A stretch of DNA of 64,000 nt from Takakia lepidozioides (lineage: Eukaryota; Streptophyta; Takakiopsida; Takakiales; Takakiaceae): positions 68,490,756-68,554,755 of the forward strand of contig CM060731.1 of assembly GCA_030704615.1 (NCBI GenBank). The letters are read 5' to 3'. Within the stretch, counting starts at the first letter, position 1. Every line of letters begins with the position of its first letter. Below the pieces are notes generated by a model. That model did no database searches, had not been told where the DNA came from, and saw only the letters and a list, made by a program, of their open reading frames with translations. Positions 32,703 to 44,575 of the stretch are shown piece after piece. The translations under genes were made by a program, and so were the position numbers.

Positions 32703-32704
<2 letters not shown>
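32637..32704 (-). mobile_element. LINE-B 3'-end stub
   Basis: About 65 bases matching the very 3' end of LINE-B (complement of ACAAGG...ACGGCAAA...). It is followed directly by a GA run and then by a second, longer LINE-B copy. Confidence 0.65.

Positions 32705-32734
<30 letters not shown>
32705..32734. repeat. (GA)n microsatellite at a LINE-B 3' end
   Basis: An uninterrupted run of about 15 GA units, at the junction between two LINE-B 3' ends. On the LINE strand it reads as a (TC)n tail. Confidence 0.85.
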
Positions 32735-32737
<3 letters not shown>

Positions 32738-33589
32738 TACTCACAAGACGTTGTTTGCTGTAGCCTTGTGGCCATTGACCCCGCACTCAATTTGAGCGGA
32801 ACACAAAGGGTCAGAAACTACCTTAGTCAGGGGTTGACACTGGTAGTATGACTAACCTTGTAACAGACAATTGATCCGAGTTTTCCAGATATCTTCTAGA
32901 AATCCCTTTACACAAGCATCAATCTGCTGTGTGTGGTTTGCCCAATAACTAGGCCCCAAAAGGGCCTGGGCTTTTGGCTCAACCTCGAGACATTCAAAGT
33001 TGGTAAACAGAGGTTCAGGCACAATTCCCTTGGTGGATTTGAAGAGGACATCTCTCTGGTGAGTGTACCCAGGACAATGAATCAAAATGAACATTGTCTT
33101 CAGGTTGCCTACACAACGGGCATTTGCAATCCCCCTTTCCTCTCTGCTTCTCTTTGCTGTTCGAAGGTAGGCTTCCCGCACTGAGTTTAAATTTCAGTCT
33201 AGTGCCGAGGGTAGGTAAACCCTTGAGGTCATCCATGATGGCCTCTCCCATGTCACAGACTGGAAACAAGTTCAGGGAAGTTTTCTGCCTAAATTCATTT
33301 TCATCAGACAATTTCCTGGTAACAGACATGGCTTTGGACACTACAGCCTCTAAGTCAGATTTATCCAGCAGGGTCATGGCTTGCAGACTTAGATTCAGAT
33401 CCTTGAGAATCTCTTCTACTCTCTTCCGCCTGGACTTAGCCTGTTTGACAGGGCGATCCTGCTTCCAAGATATAGAGTTGATTAACTTAGGATATCTGAT
33501 ATTAGTCATATGTTGCAACTGGCCCCACCATCTGACCTTGAATTCTTCTCGTCGGGAGCTTAAGGGAGGGATGCCAAACTCACCCTGAA
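32735..33589 (-). mobile_element. LINE-B 3' fragment
   Basis: The minus strand encodes the region after the reverse transcriptase: WWGQLQHMTNIRYPKLINSI, EILKDLNLSLQAMTLLDKSD, GTRLKFKLSAGSLPSN, the zinc-binding KCPLCRQPEDNVHF, and (after a frameshift) FTNFECLEVEPKAQALLG, then FLEDIWKTRINCL. The 3' UTR carries the family signature GCCACAAGGCTACAGCAAAC. It is 5'-truncated at about 33590, where another GA run begins. Confidence 0.8.
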
Positions 33590-33612
33590 GAGAGAGAGAG
33601 AGAGAGAGAGAT
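33590..33612. repeat. (GA)n microsatellite at a LINE-B 5' truncation
   Basis: About 11 GA units exactly at the upstream edge of the LINE-B copy. With the run at 32705 it brackets the insertion. Confidence 0.8.
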
Positions 33613-33723
33613 TCATGAATTGCCTTGAGGTGCCCACCTTTCACAGCATGTGTTCACATAAGTTCTCAGGTGAAATTACAATGCAGTGGACATGGCCAAA
33701 ACAACAAAAGGAGAAAGAATATC

Positions 33724-34237
33724 CTATCTTCGACAAGATGAGTCTGGATTGTCTTTGTAAGGATCTGTTGTTGTGACTGTGGGTTGGAACCTTCCAGCAA
33801 AGGGCCGTTGTAAGCATGAATTACCTCTGTTGGGATGACTGCATTGTAGAAGACAAGCTGTAAGAAAATAGAGGCCCAGAGACATAGACTTGGTCATGTG
33901 GTGACTGCACACTGGAACAATGCCCCAGCCCCCAGTTCCCCTCACAGCCACCTGACCAGCACGGCAAGGCACTGGTCCGGGGGAACCAAATTCCAAAGAA
34001 TTGGATGGGAGACCCATGCTACTATCATAACTAGGGTAGACCATCACAACTGGGGGTACAGGAGGTCCCACTATTTGAAGCCAGGTGTCTTTTCCATGGC
34101 TGTTCATGGATGGCAAGGGGAAATGGTAACAGGCATGCCACCAATTGGCACACAAAACTGTGAAAGCTGACACTGCTGGGCTCATAGGGGAAGATAGTGT
34201 GCCTGGAGGTGCTTGAAATGGTCCTCGTCTCCAGTAC
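33724..34237 (-). pseudogene. Out-of-frame C-terminal extension of the nucleotidyltransferase
   Basis: Downstream of the stop that ends the neighbouring gene, the minus strand is open in another frame (from at least 34240 to 33724) and reads RRGPFQAPPGTLSSPMSPA, then GPPVPPVVMVYPSYDSS and SLEFGSPGPVPCR. The SLEFGS-GPV block resembles the C-terminal region of plant PAP/OAS1-domain nucleotidyltransferases. This suggests either a lost part of the protein after a frameshift, or an alternative exon joined by a splice I could not identify. Confidence 0.45.
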
Positions 34238-37200
34238 CTACTGCTGTGGTCTGTAGGCATCTGGTCCCCTTTCATTAGAATCCCGCACACTTTCTGGATG
34301 GGGACTCTTCCTCCCTTCAGCAGAGCTGCACATTGCAGCACTCTGGCTTTGAGCGTGTGGCTCGAACTTATTGTGCTGCCTGCGCCCTCCGCCACGGTAC
34401 CGTGGTCCATGAGCTTGATGGCCCGCATCACGATCAAAACCCCGCTCATTACGCTCCTGCTGGTTGTAAGCTCCATGCTGACTACCTCCCCTTCCACCAG
34501 CAGATTGCCTATTACGATAAAACATCTGCCGCTGCAACACACAAGCCATTAATGCAGGCCAACTTGTGTACCCTACAAATCCAAAAGCTCTACTCCACAA
34601 CCTCCCTCCAAAGAAGAAAAAAGACTACAATGTCTGCAAAAGTCCCCTACAGGTCCATTTGCAAACCAGGATACTCATGTCGCCTTGCATGAACAGAAAA
34701 AGAAAACATTATTTATTATTTAAACATTACTTATTTATTTCAAAAGAAAACATGATTTATTAACATTATTTTCTTTGCCTGTGCACACCAGAGGAGCAGA
34801 TACGCTTATACCAAGAGTTGATCTGGCAACAGGGGGACACAAAGAAGTACCGGGTTTGGTAAGTAGGTGCCGGTACCCCTCCGAGGCTTGGGAGATGATT
34901 CATCACTTCCAAAACTGACAAAACCACGTTGTTGATGGTTTCCTCCACCTAACGGCCCTGGAGAGTGCATCAATGGCACAGGCCCAGGACCAAGCCCATG
35001 TCCCATACGTGGAACCATATTTATATTTGGTCTGCCAGGAGATTCCCAAAAGCTCTGGCCCTGTAAATACTGGGCTGAAGGCGGTAGCAGCGGTGGTGGC
35101 AGAAGCATTGCACTTGGCAGGCAGTGACTTTGGCACCAGCGCCCATAGTCCAGATTGCGCAACAGGTATCCAAAATTACTGCTCAAGAGGTCTGAATGCA
35201 AATCACTGGGCTCAGCAGCATCGTTAACATGGATGCCATCCATCCTAGAGTCTGTGCTTATAGGAATGCCAGCCGCTTTCAGCCTCTCCCCAACTCCAAA
35301 ACCAATCTGCATTGAAAATTTTCTTTTTCAGAGATAGTCAGAAGCCATGTCCCAGAACAAGAATATGACACGAGCAAGTGACGCTCATGGCTGAAGAATA
35401 CCCCTCACTAGGGATAGTACTTTCCTGTTCGAGACCCACGGGAAAATGTTTTGGTGGCATAATCCAAATGCCTACATATTTCAATTGATTGTTGATGCAT
35501 TCAGTCACTTATGTCTACGCTAGGGCCTGTCAGACCCCTCACAATACCTCCCAAATCCCAACCTGCCATATCGAAGCAACAAATTGCAACCAATAGAGAA
35601 ATATATCCTCATACGTGTTGAGAGATCTCCATACTGACAGTTAAAGGTAACCAAAAAAGGAGTACTGAGAGGATCTGATCTACGGTTTGAGGGATTTTCA
35701 GAAGAGGAAACCAGAAACAAACAGCCAAGAAAAGAAAAACCAAGGCAAGACAAGAAGCAAGGACCAAAAAAGACAAGGATACAAACTAAACAACAAACAC
35801 AGAATGATATTGAACCATTAAACTGAGAATGGTGGTGCAGACTTGGTGACTGTCTCTCACCAAGCCAAAGACCAAGAAGAACAACAACATGTATGGTAGC
35901 AACAAGTCACCAGCACTTCCCCACCAACTTCGCTCAGCTCCTGACAGTGGGTATAGGTTTATCCGCAGAGCACAACCAACGTACTGAGTAATGGGAAAAC
36001 TCAGTCATGTAGTTTGACTATCACTTAAACAAAGAGCGAGGAAACAATCCAAAGAAGACCAAAAAAAGCACACATAAGAGGCAATAAGACCGAAGAAGAA
36101 AAAGAAGAGAATGTACTCATAGACGTTGTTTGCCGTAGCCTTGTGGCCATTGACCAAAATGAAAAGGACGACAAAAGAAAACAGACAAGAGGAAGAGATA
36201 AAGGGGTTAGTGACTCCCTGCAACCAATAGAGAAAGTATATATCTGCATGAAAGTAATGGACCTCTTAGTTGAATATATTACGCTTTATGACTAGAAACA
36301 TTCACTGTACCTGTGGACTCATTATCACTCGCGCGTGGACTCCAGCAGTTTCATTTGAACCCTCAGCAGAGCCATTTGCATGTAGTAAATCCATTGGTTG
36401 AACTCCCACATCCCCATCAGGACTTTGAGGTATCATATACATGTTTGGAAAAGAATTGTACATAGCGAGATAATGATATGGGATGCCTGCAGTGAAGTAG
36501 GGAGGTGGAGTGAAAATAGTGTTATCCACTGGCCCATGCTGCAGTGAGGGACCAAGGTCCATGGAATCGAACTCAGTTGCCCGGGGGTAAAATGAGTTTG
36601 AAGGACCCACTGGGATGCCAACTGAGAGTGGGGAAAGATGACCACGCACTGTCGGAGAGTGGGCCACCCTGGCATCTACAGCTGTTTGGTGCATTGCTGG
36701 GGGAGGATATGCAACAACTGTTCCTAAACCCAAGGAGCCTGATGAAAGGGGACCACTGTGTGGATGAGACAAGAGAGAGGAAGGAGGAAGTTTGGAATAG
36801 ACAAGGGACCCTGAAGGGGCACCCGGCTGCTGAGAGAACGCCTCACAGCCTGTGATGTTAGAGTCATCTATAACCATCTGTCCATGCCGCCAAAGAGAGC
36901 TCTCTGCAGGAGCTCCCTCCCTACATCGTACCACCTCCATGGTGCCATCCTTACCACTGCCCACTTTCACTTTGCCAAGAGTTTGTGTCTCTTTACCAGA
37001 TTTGGACACCTTTTCTCCCAGTACTTTCTCTTCTGCTCCCCCCTGATGATTCGTTTGCCCCCTTCTTGCAGGAAAATCATATTTGGCAGGTTCCCCATCT
37101 TGTCCATTGAAGCAATCCTCCGTCTGCTTATCATTATCCAATGGTGTAGAAGCACCCACGTCAAAACCATACCCTGAGAAATCCCCACCATTTTCCACTG

Positions 37201-40200
37201 GTTTAGGGTATCCATGAACCATCATCACTGCTGCTGCAGGAAAGTGAAGTGGGTTGGAAGAAATTGCAAGAGGGGGGACCCCTGGAGAGTAAGGATGGTC
37301 TGGGATTTGCAACGGCAGTAGTGAAGTTGTGCCTGGTACTGTGCCTGCACTACTGGTGCCCAAAGACCCTTGCTGCTGCTGGAGTTGTTCCTGGACACAT
37401 AGTTGCAAAGGCTGAGAGAATGAAGAGCAGTGTAGGCAGAATTTACATAACATTAAACTCAAGGTCAACTGCTGCCATGCTAATGAAACTGACACATTCC
37501 TCTTTCCTGCATCAAGGTGCAGTCTTTAGGCATGCCAACTGCTCTTTCTGATTGTAATTATGGGACTACTGTCCGCTTTTGACCTAATTTTGAACTCCCA
37601 TTTGAGAGAAGAAGCACCTTCACTAAGTCTGCTGGCGGCCCACGGACCCAGGTAGAACAACAAAGAACCACAGAAAACAGACCATAGACCCCCAGAAATA
37701 AGTATCTACCTACTCGAAGCTCAAGCATTGCATGAAGGTGGAGTGCCTCATGTAGGAGAGAAAAACAAATGATTGTGTCCACAGAAGCCCCAAGAAGAAA
37801 GAAATAAAGAAAAAAACTTGAATCCTTTAATGGGAAGCTCAAATCTTATTGACAGAAGGAAAGGAAAACTTTTATGTCCACAGGGAACCCAAGCAAGATG
37901 GAATGAAATTTGTTGTGCCAGAGAGAGAAAGAAAGAAGTAAGAGAAACTTAAAGAACATACACGAGGGCTCTGAGAGACAGAACCTTCCAAAGGTTGAAA
38001 GCAGACCTCAAAAGAGTGCTGCCAGCAATCAGGTTGTTGTTGTTCAAAAGGCGTCTCCTCTCCAAGAGGTGGAAAGCGGCTACTCATTGTACCTGCACTT
38101 TCAACCAGATGTGCCATAGCAATCCCTGGGATGCCCAAGAAAGGTGAGGGTGGCAAAGGGGGAGGCATTGGGCCTCGTGGAATTTTCATGCCAAGGTACG
38201 TGTGTGGAACAGGACCAAGACTGGAGCCAAGAGAAGAGTCCCCTAATGAGGAGTTAGGGTACATGGTATGCATCCCTGGGGGTGGTGGTGGTGGGGGTGG
38301 TCCTAACAAGGGGTGAGCATTGGAAGATGAACCAGACATTGTCGAGGCCATGTGCATTGGTATTTTGCTTGGGTGGGCATATGCCATCTGGCTAAACGGG
38401 GATGGCTGCAGAGGAGTGTGCAGTGGTCGCGACACAGTCTCGCTGCTGGGGTCCTGACTGCTCCCTTGACGACCAGGATCAAAACTGCCTGCAGACTCCC
38501 CACACCGTGACTGTTCACTCATCCAGTTGCCATGGGGTGCAATCTCCTCTTCTGTTCCTGACATAAGGCTACTCTTTCTTGAAGATGCTGGGCTCTCAAT
38601 GTAATCTTCTGTTTGACTTCTTCCATGCTGCACAATTCCTTGGCTGGCTGCTGCTGCAGCTTCTGCAGGAGCTTGTGATCCTTCCCCACTGTAATAGGTG
38701 ACAAAGTTTGGGTTTGCCCCCGTATTGTTCCTACTCTTAGCTAAGAAAGCACCCGGCCTAGATGCAAGTTCTTCCATTGGAAATCCCTGCTGCATGAAAC
38801 TCTCCCTTGGTTCACTCATATCCAAGTAGCTACTAGTGGGCTCCCTAAGGTCCTGGGCATTTCGAGAGTCCACACCAGGACTGCCAGGATTCCCATTATC
38901 CAAATTGGATCTCCTGTTCAACACCTTTGCTCTCCCCTCTGCTTCAGCATTTGTGAACACTACCCGTGTCTCAGGTTGCCTTGAAAGGCCCTCAGACCTC
39001 AGAGAGTTAGGTGCAGTTCTGCTAGGTCCAGGCTCTGAAGCTTGTAAATTCTCAAACTTCCGATTCAAACTGGAGCCAGCAGCATTGGGAATGGTTCCAG
39101 AATCTGTAGAGTTGCCTTTCATGGAGCTCGGTTCAGCCACTGGGGTAGAGGACCTCGTGCCCACGGCTGGATCCCCTTGCTTGCTGGTCACATACTTCAT
39201 CCACTCTATCTGGTCAATGGGGACCTGTTGTCTCAAGGCACCTATTGGCCAACCTGGCAAGAGAAAATTGGACCTGGGACTGTTTGCATGATATGACTCT
39301 GCCAGACCACTATAAAGGGAACTTTCTACTTTCTCTTGCTTGTTCCCCGTGAAAACAAGATCCTTGTGCCTGATAGCAGCACCTGCTGCATTGCGGGTCT
39401 GAGGCTGCTGGGAGGCAGGGTCAGGAGCATCAGGCCGCCGGTCACTGCCATGTCGCTGTGTATTGGTGAAAAAAATGTCAAGTTCTCTACCGATGTTCTC
39501 CTTTGGACACTGGAGAATGCCTGCCAATTTGCGGGCTCCATAACCAAATGCACTGCGTATTCTGATAAAATTTCCTAAAAACAGTGCAGCCAACTGTAGT
39601 TCAGTCTTTAAGCAAGTGTCTGCAATGAGTGAACCTTACATCACAAATCCTCACTGAATGAGCAAATTGAAAGTCTGCAGTTGTCAACACCTTGTTGTCT
39701 CCCAGATCAATTTTTGGGATTTAGGAACCGTAAATAGAAGGGGCCCCTGGCCAAAGCTACATCAAGCATCCTGTGTTTTCGGTTCAAGACACTGAAGTAA
39801 AAATGAAGGATGGCCTCACTGTCAAATAGTTCACATGCAGCTTGCAGACACTGTCACAGAGAGGTCAAATCCACGTGTGAGCCTACCTTTGCTGACACTG
39901 CGGCCCAGATTGTTGCTGGTACGCAATGGATCAATGACATTCAGAAATTTCACAGCGAACGTGCGTGCCTGAGCATCCTGGCCTGCAGGGATCACCGCAT
40001 AGGTTTCACTGCAAGCGTCAATGAAGGCCTTGGTAAGCAACAGCTCCCCTCCATCCCTCCGAGGTGGTTGGGCTGCAAACAACACGTCAATCACTGCTTT
40101 GAGGCATAGTTCATCACAAACAGGTGATGGGGCTTACAGTCACATAGAACATGCAAGGCAACTTACCATCAAGAAAGGAGCATGCAAACAAGACAGGCCT

Positions 40201-42859
40201 CCCTTGTTAGGCAAGTTGTCTGATCTAGCCACACAAAAACCACCAACTTCTCAGGTCTAACTAGTTCAACACCAAGAAAGCATGTATTGCCTACCGGCCA
40301 CCTCTGGAAGGGTAGACAATGGCACAGGGCCCCAAAGGCTGACACAGTACTTGTCCCAATCAAAATTGCTGAAAAATTGCAAGAATCTGTAGAGTACCTG
40401 CAAGGGCCACCAAAACCGTGACACAATCAATAGCCGGTTATGAGAGTAATCCTCAAAGGACCTATGTACGAGCACTAAAAATACATCTAAATTTAACTTC
40501 CTTTGCAGAGTGGACACCTATTGTGCTCCAACCCTTGAACTAGATTCACATCTGATGACGATTGATCTTAAAAGTGCACTCACTGCAATAGGTTTCCTCA
40601 TCCCCCATCTTTCCCAAAAGCTCACTGTGACTCCAAAAACTAGACCAGATGAGTGCCAAAAACATTTACAGACGGATCATCAGATCATCCTTCCCAAAGA
40701 ATTGTTCTAAAGAATGTGAAATAGCACCTGCAATGAAGGTAAAGTGGACTTTGCAATTTACCACAGCCAAACCCCACTTCAAGAACAAGAAACAGCCACA
40801 GAAATTAAACTGTCACGCAGTCCACACTGACCTCCAATGGCCCCCGCAAGGAGCAGTGGAAGACATGGAAGATGTAAAGAACCAAGGTCTCCAGTGCATA
40901 GGACGAAATGAGACCATGGTGAGCACCTAGTATGCGGCTCTCATAATAGCACCAGGCTTTCACCAGTATGATGCTACGCTTAAATAAATGGTTGTGTGCT
41001 ATTGCTCTGTCCACCTGCACTCCAGATTGTCCCCCTCCTGCAATTAGGAGAGATCTGACTTTATGCACAAGGCACCAGTGCTTGCTATACCTGTTGAGCA
41101 CCCTGGCATCAAAGTAAGACAGGGAGACACTAGCAAAGCTCAGGGTCAGGTGGTGATGGTAAAACCCTAAGTCTAGCAATTGACATACTGGTATAACAGG
41201 CCAAATACGGCTGTACATTGCATGATTGATGAGCACACCCATTTACAGATGTTGACAGCTTCTGAGTGTCAGGAACTTAACAGTCATGGATCCATACTTA
41301 CCTCTTCGAGGAAGCAGAGGGTGCACAATCCACCAAGCTGATTGAAGGAAATATCCACCACAATGTTCTCCACAAGACATTTGATTAATTTTACCTGGCA
41401 TTTGCAAACAAACGGCAAACAATAATATGCATGTGCCAGGTGCTAGATTTAGACACAAACACAAAGCAACCACCTCCTACTTCCGATACAACTGAAAGAG
41501 GGTGGTTAGGGAAACAGACACAATAAATTACTCCCTTTCAATGGAGAGACAGAGAGAGAGAAAGAAGAACGAAACAACCCAAAGAACTTTATGGGACCAA
41601 TCAAGCAATCACTAGAAACTCAGACATAATTGCCGCTCAAAGTAAGAGAAAGAGAAAGAAAGAAATTTATTACACCATGGAGGCCCTAGGGACAAAGTAA
41701 AACTGTACGTTGAGAAAGAATAGGTGGGAAGCTGGTCTACTCAGACACCCTCCCCTGGTCTGAAAGCACTTGTGTTTCTTCACCCCGTGGGTATTGCGGG
41801 GGGTCATCATGATGCCTATCGAACAGAATGATCTTCAAAGCTGCATGGTGTGCATCCGTAGCGTAATTACAATTTCAAACACATTGCTGCACGTCACTGA
41901 CCTCTGCATGGATGTACTGGACTTCTTTCACTCGAAACTCAGAGTAAGAGTTCTGCTCAGCTTTTTCGAGAACGTTGCGCACATCCTGTGCCCATGAATC
42001 TTTCACTTCCAGGTTTCGACTAAATGCCACAAGATCAATGTCCCCATCAGGTAGATATGTCTTTAGCGGGACTGAGCCGAAGGGCAACACCTGTGACACA
42101 GAAATAGATGCAGTTTGGTTTCCTGCATTAAATCAACCTGTTGGTTTGGAAGGCCCTTCAAAGATGCCTGCCAGTTGCTATCAACACACAGGCGAAATTT
42201 CATTTTCTGCCAGCCCTAACAATGACAAAAACTCACTGCACACATCATTGAAGGCATTAATAATGACCAATCAGGCAAGAGGAAGTTCACGCCAAGATTC
42301 CTTCAATCCTTCCTGTGCTCCAAATACAACAAGACCATAGACAGCCAAAATGGTTTGTCCTGTTCTACTGTCTGACACATCATCTAGCAAAGCTGGTACT
42401 GCACATGCTGGTCACTCAAGTGATCTATAGACTATCAATTCATTTACCACAATTGACAGTAGAACTTCCATATGTGCATGTGCATCTCTGTAAAGCTATG
42501 CGTAGCCTCACTCCTCTTTACCAGGTTGTACGACTGAGTGCATCAACGATGTAACTCAAACTCATCCTAGTTGAAGAGGGGTGGGGGGATACACTTTGTT
42601 ATTGCTCAAAGGTTGTAGGATTGACCTGGCAGTCAAAGCATTTGTGAACGAGACCCTGGACATAATCAGCCACAGCTTGTCTTCTCTCCTCTGAGGGTCC
42701 TGTTGGCTGAATATTAGAAATGAGTCCAGCAGTCCAAGCTTCAGCCTTGGTCCACCAATCATCGTCATTCAATGTGGAGGAGGAAAAAGCGGCAGAAAAT
42801 AAGGAGGAACCTTCCTGTGTGAGGCCGCTTGCCTGTGGCCTGCTTTCAGGATCGCCCAT
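34238..42859 (-). CDS. Nucleotidyltransferase, PAP/OAS1 substrate-binding superfamily
   Basis: Ten exons join in frame: 42859-42626, 42090-41902, 41394-41302, 41014-40832, 40397-40295, 40072-39887, 39574-37962, 37411-36311, 35306-34851 and 34531-34238, giving about 1,483 aa. The start is the ATG of MGDPES. Residues 83-97 read GSVPLKTYLPDGDID, the polymerase-beta-type GS...DxD signature, and VVDISFNQ supplies the third Asp (about 155). Next come the PAP/OAS1 helices (FKRSIILVKAWCYYESRILG, SSYALETLVLYIFH) and VSLWGPVPLSTLPE, DGGELLLTKAFIDAC and NLGRSVSKGNFIRIRSAFGYG, conserved in the plant family to which Arabidopsis At3g51620 belongs. The remaining two thirds is Pro/Ser/Gly-rich and disordered, with LESAGTMSSRFPPLGEETPF-like family blocks. 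RNA or nucleotide substrates are inferred from the fold. The exon 8 acceptor could also be at 37390. A TAG ends exon 10 earlier than expected. Confidence 0.9.
36107..36158 (-). mobile_element. LINE-B 3'-end stub in an intron
   Basis: About 50 bases of the LINE-B 3' end (GCCGTAGCCTTGTGGCCATT on the plus strand) lie in the eighth intron of the nucleotidyltransferase gene, next to a purine-rich AAGAAGAAAAAGAAGAGA run. It is an extreme 5' truncation. Confidence 0.7.
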
Positions 42860-44344
42860 GCAAACCACTGCCTCCCTAGGCACAGTTCTAGGAACTTTTT
42901 ATGTGCTTATGTTGGGTCTTGTAGCTGGATAGGAATACAGGCTTTCAGGTCAACCAGGGAGTCCTGCATGTTATCTGCTACCACCGCACAATAGATCCTC
43001 CATCACACCTCGTCTTCGTTTAGAACACTAGGTTCCAAGCACAATAAGTGGGGTTGAAGGACCAGGCGGAAGGCTGCCACTGTTGAGGGAGGGTCAGAGG
43101 GATCAGATTAGGAGAGATGTCCCTCATGTGAACTGAAGAGCTGAAACAAATTGCACTCAATTCTTTAAACCAGACAGCTAGAAAGCTGGTAAGTTATCAA
43201 GTCAACAGGTCAACTAGCTTCTCCGGAACAAGAGCAAAGATAGGGTTTAACAACCCTCACTCAAGAACTGTCCCAAAAGTTTAGAGGCAGTAACCAACAA
43301 CATACAACCAGGACAGAGTACACAGATTCAGGTTTCCATCTTCACATTCATACCCGTATTGGCAGTGATCCACTTGAATTGTACCTCTCGCGACCAAAAT
43401 TGACAATGAAACCTAGACCATAAGGACTCTTTACATATACTCCTACAAGGCATCAAACAGATTGATGAAGATGAAATTGAACGAAATCGCACGCTCATGC
43501 CATATCCAAGCTGTTCACTAAAATTAAAAGCATGGGGAACAGAGGATGATGATTAATTTTCTCCTCGGACTAAGGCAGTTCCAGATTCAACGAAAGTCTT
43601 GAAAGTCGAATGTGTCATGAAAACCCTATTGTCCAGGAATGTGTAGAGGGCCAGAAATTTACAAAGTCATAGTCACTCGAAATGGCTCCTCAACTTCAGT
43701 TCACGAAAACAGACAGGACACTCAGTTGCTGACAAGAGTTCATTGACAACAAGAACCAAAAGAGATACTGAGAGGTATGTAATGTATCTGAAACCACGCA
43801 TGATACAGGCCCACTACTCCCTCAACTACTTCACACTCCGCAGCATTAGATTGCAGTCGCTTCATGCAAACAGACTCACTGGAAGAAGGAAATTACTACA
43901 AGAAGCTCTTAAACCGACTGCAAATCACAGTAAACCATGCAGCTGCAGGAGACAAGCAAACTTGAGGAAATTGGAAGACAGCAAGATCAGAAATGAAAAC
44001 CCTGGACTGGTTCAATGTTATCCAAAAGTTGATATGGAATACGGCGACAGAAAAATCATCTAGTCTGTGAATTCTAAACCTAAAACCCAATCCCAGAGCT
44101 GCTTGCTGCCAGCCTAATTGAAACCCTGCGCACACTGCAAGCGAAAGAGTACTGAGGATGGTGGACTGATGAGAGAGACGTCGCTAGGCTCCCTCTCTAT
44201 TTACATATTGAATAATACAATACAAATACGTAATTATATACTATATAATAGCAAAAATCATAAATAATATTTTACTTATTAAACTTTTAGTTTTTTCGGT
44301 AAACTAATTCTATTGTACAATTATGTTTCTATTTTTCTATTTTT
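42860..44344 (-). other. 5' region of the nucleotidyltransferase gene
   Basis: No other coding region is apparent upstream of the ATG at 42859. The stretch probably contains the 5' UTR, possibly with an intron, and the promoter. A plus-strand frame at 43743-44063 has no family resemblance. I found no clear TATA box that could be tied to a start site. Confidence 0.4.
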
Positions 44345-44575
44345 CTATTTTATTATTTTTATTTTCGAAACCTGGGAGCGACAGCCCACAATTCAGGCCC
44401 TTGAGGAGGGGGAAAAATCAACCCCCTTTCATTTATGGGCCATGGAGACCTACAGGACGATCAACGCCCAGACATACCGTCACGGACAATCCCACACACG
44501 GGGCAGGGCAGCGGGTTTGAACCCCGAACCACCAGGGCGACACCCTGTTCACTGACCAGCTGAGCTACCAGCCGA
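44345..44575 (-). mobile_element. tRNA-derived SINE
   Basis: The complement begins with a tRNA-like head: GGCTGGTAGCTCAGCTGGTC (A box, 44552-44573) and GGTTCAAACCC (B box, about 44512-44526), spaced as in a tRNA and able to drive RNA polymerase III. The remaining roughly 150 bases are not tRNA-like. The element ends in an A-rich tail (AAAATAAAAATAATAAAATA, 44345-44366). Length, promoter and tail together define a SINE. It is not a functional tRNA gene because the acceptor stem does not pair and there is no anticodon-arm consensus. Confidence 0.8.

Noticed and set aside
36544-39291. Plus-strand frames opposite the nucleotidyltransferase exons 7 and 8
   Set aside because: Antisense shadows of GC-rich, Pro/Ser-rich minus-strand exons that join in frame with flanking exons.
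44510-44575. Functional tRNA gene
   Set aside because: A and B boxes are present but the stems do not close and a long non-tRNA body with an A-rich tail follows. Called as a SINE.
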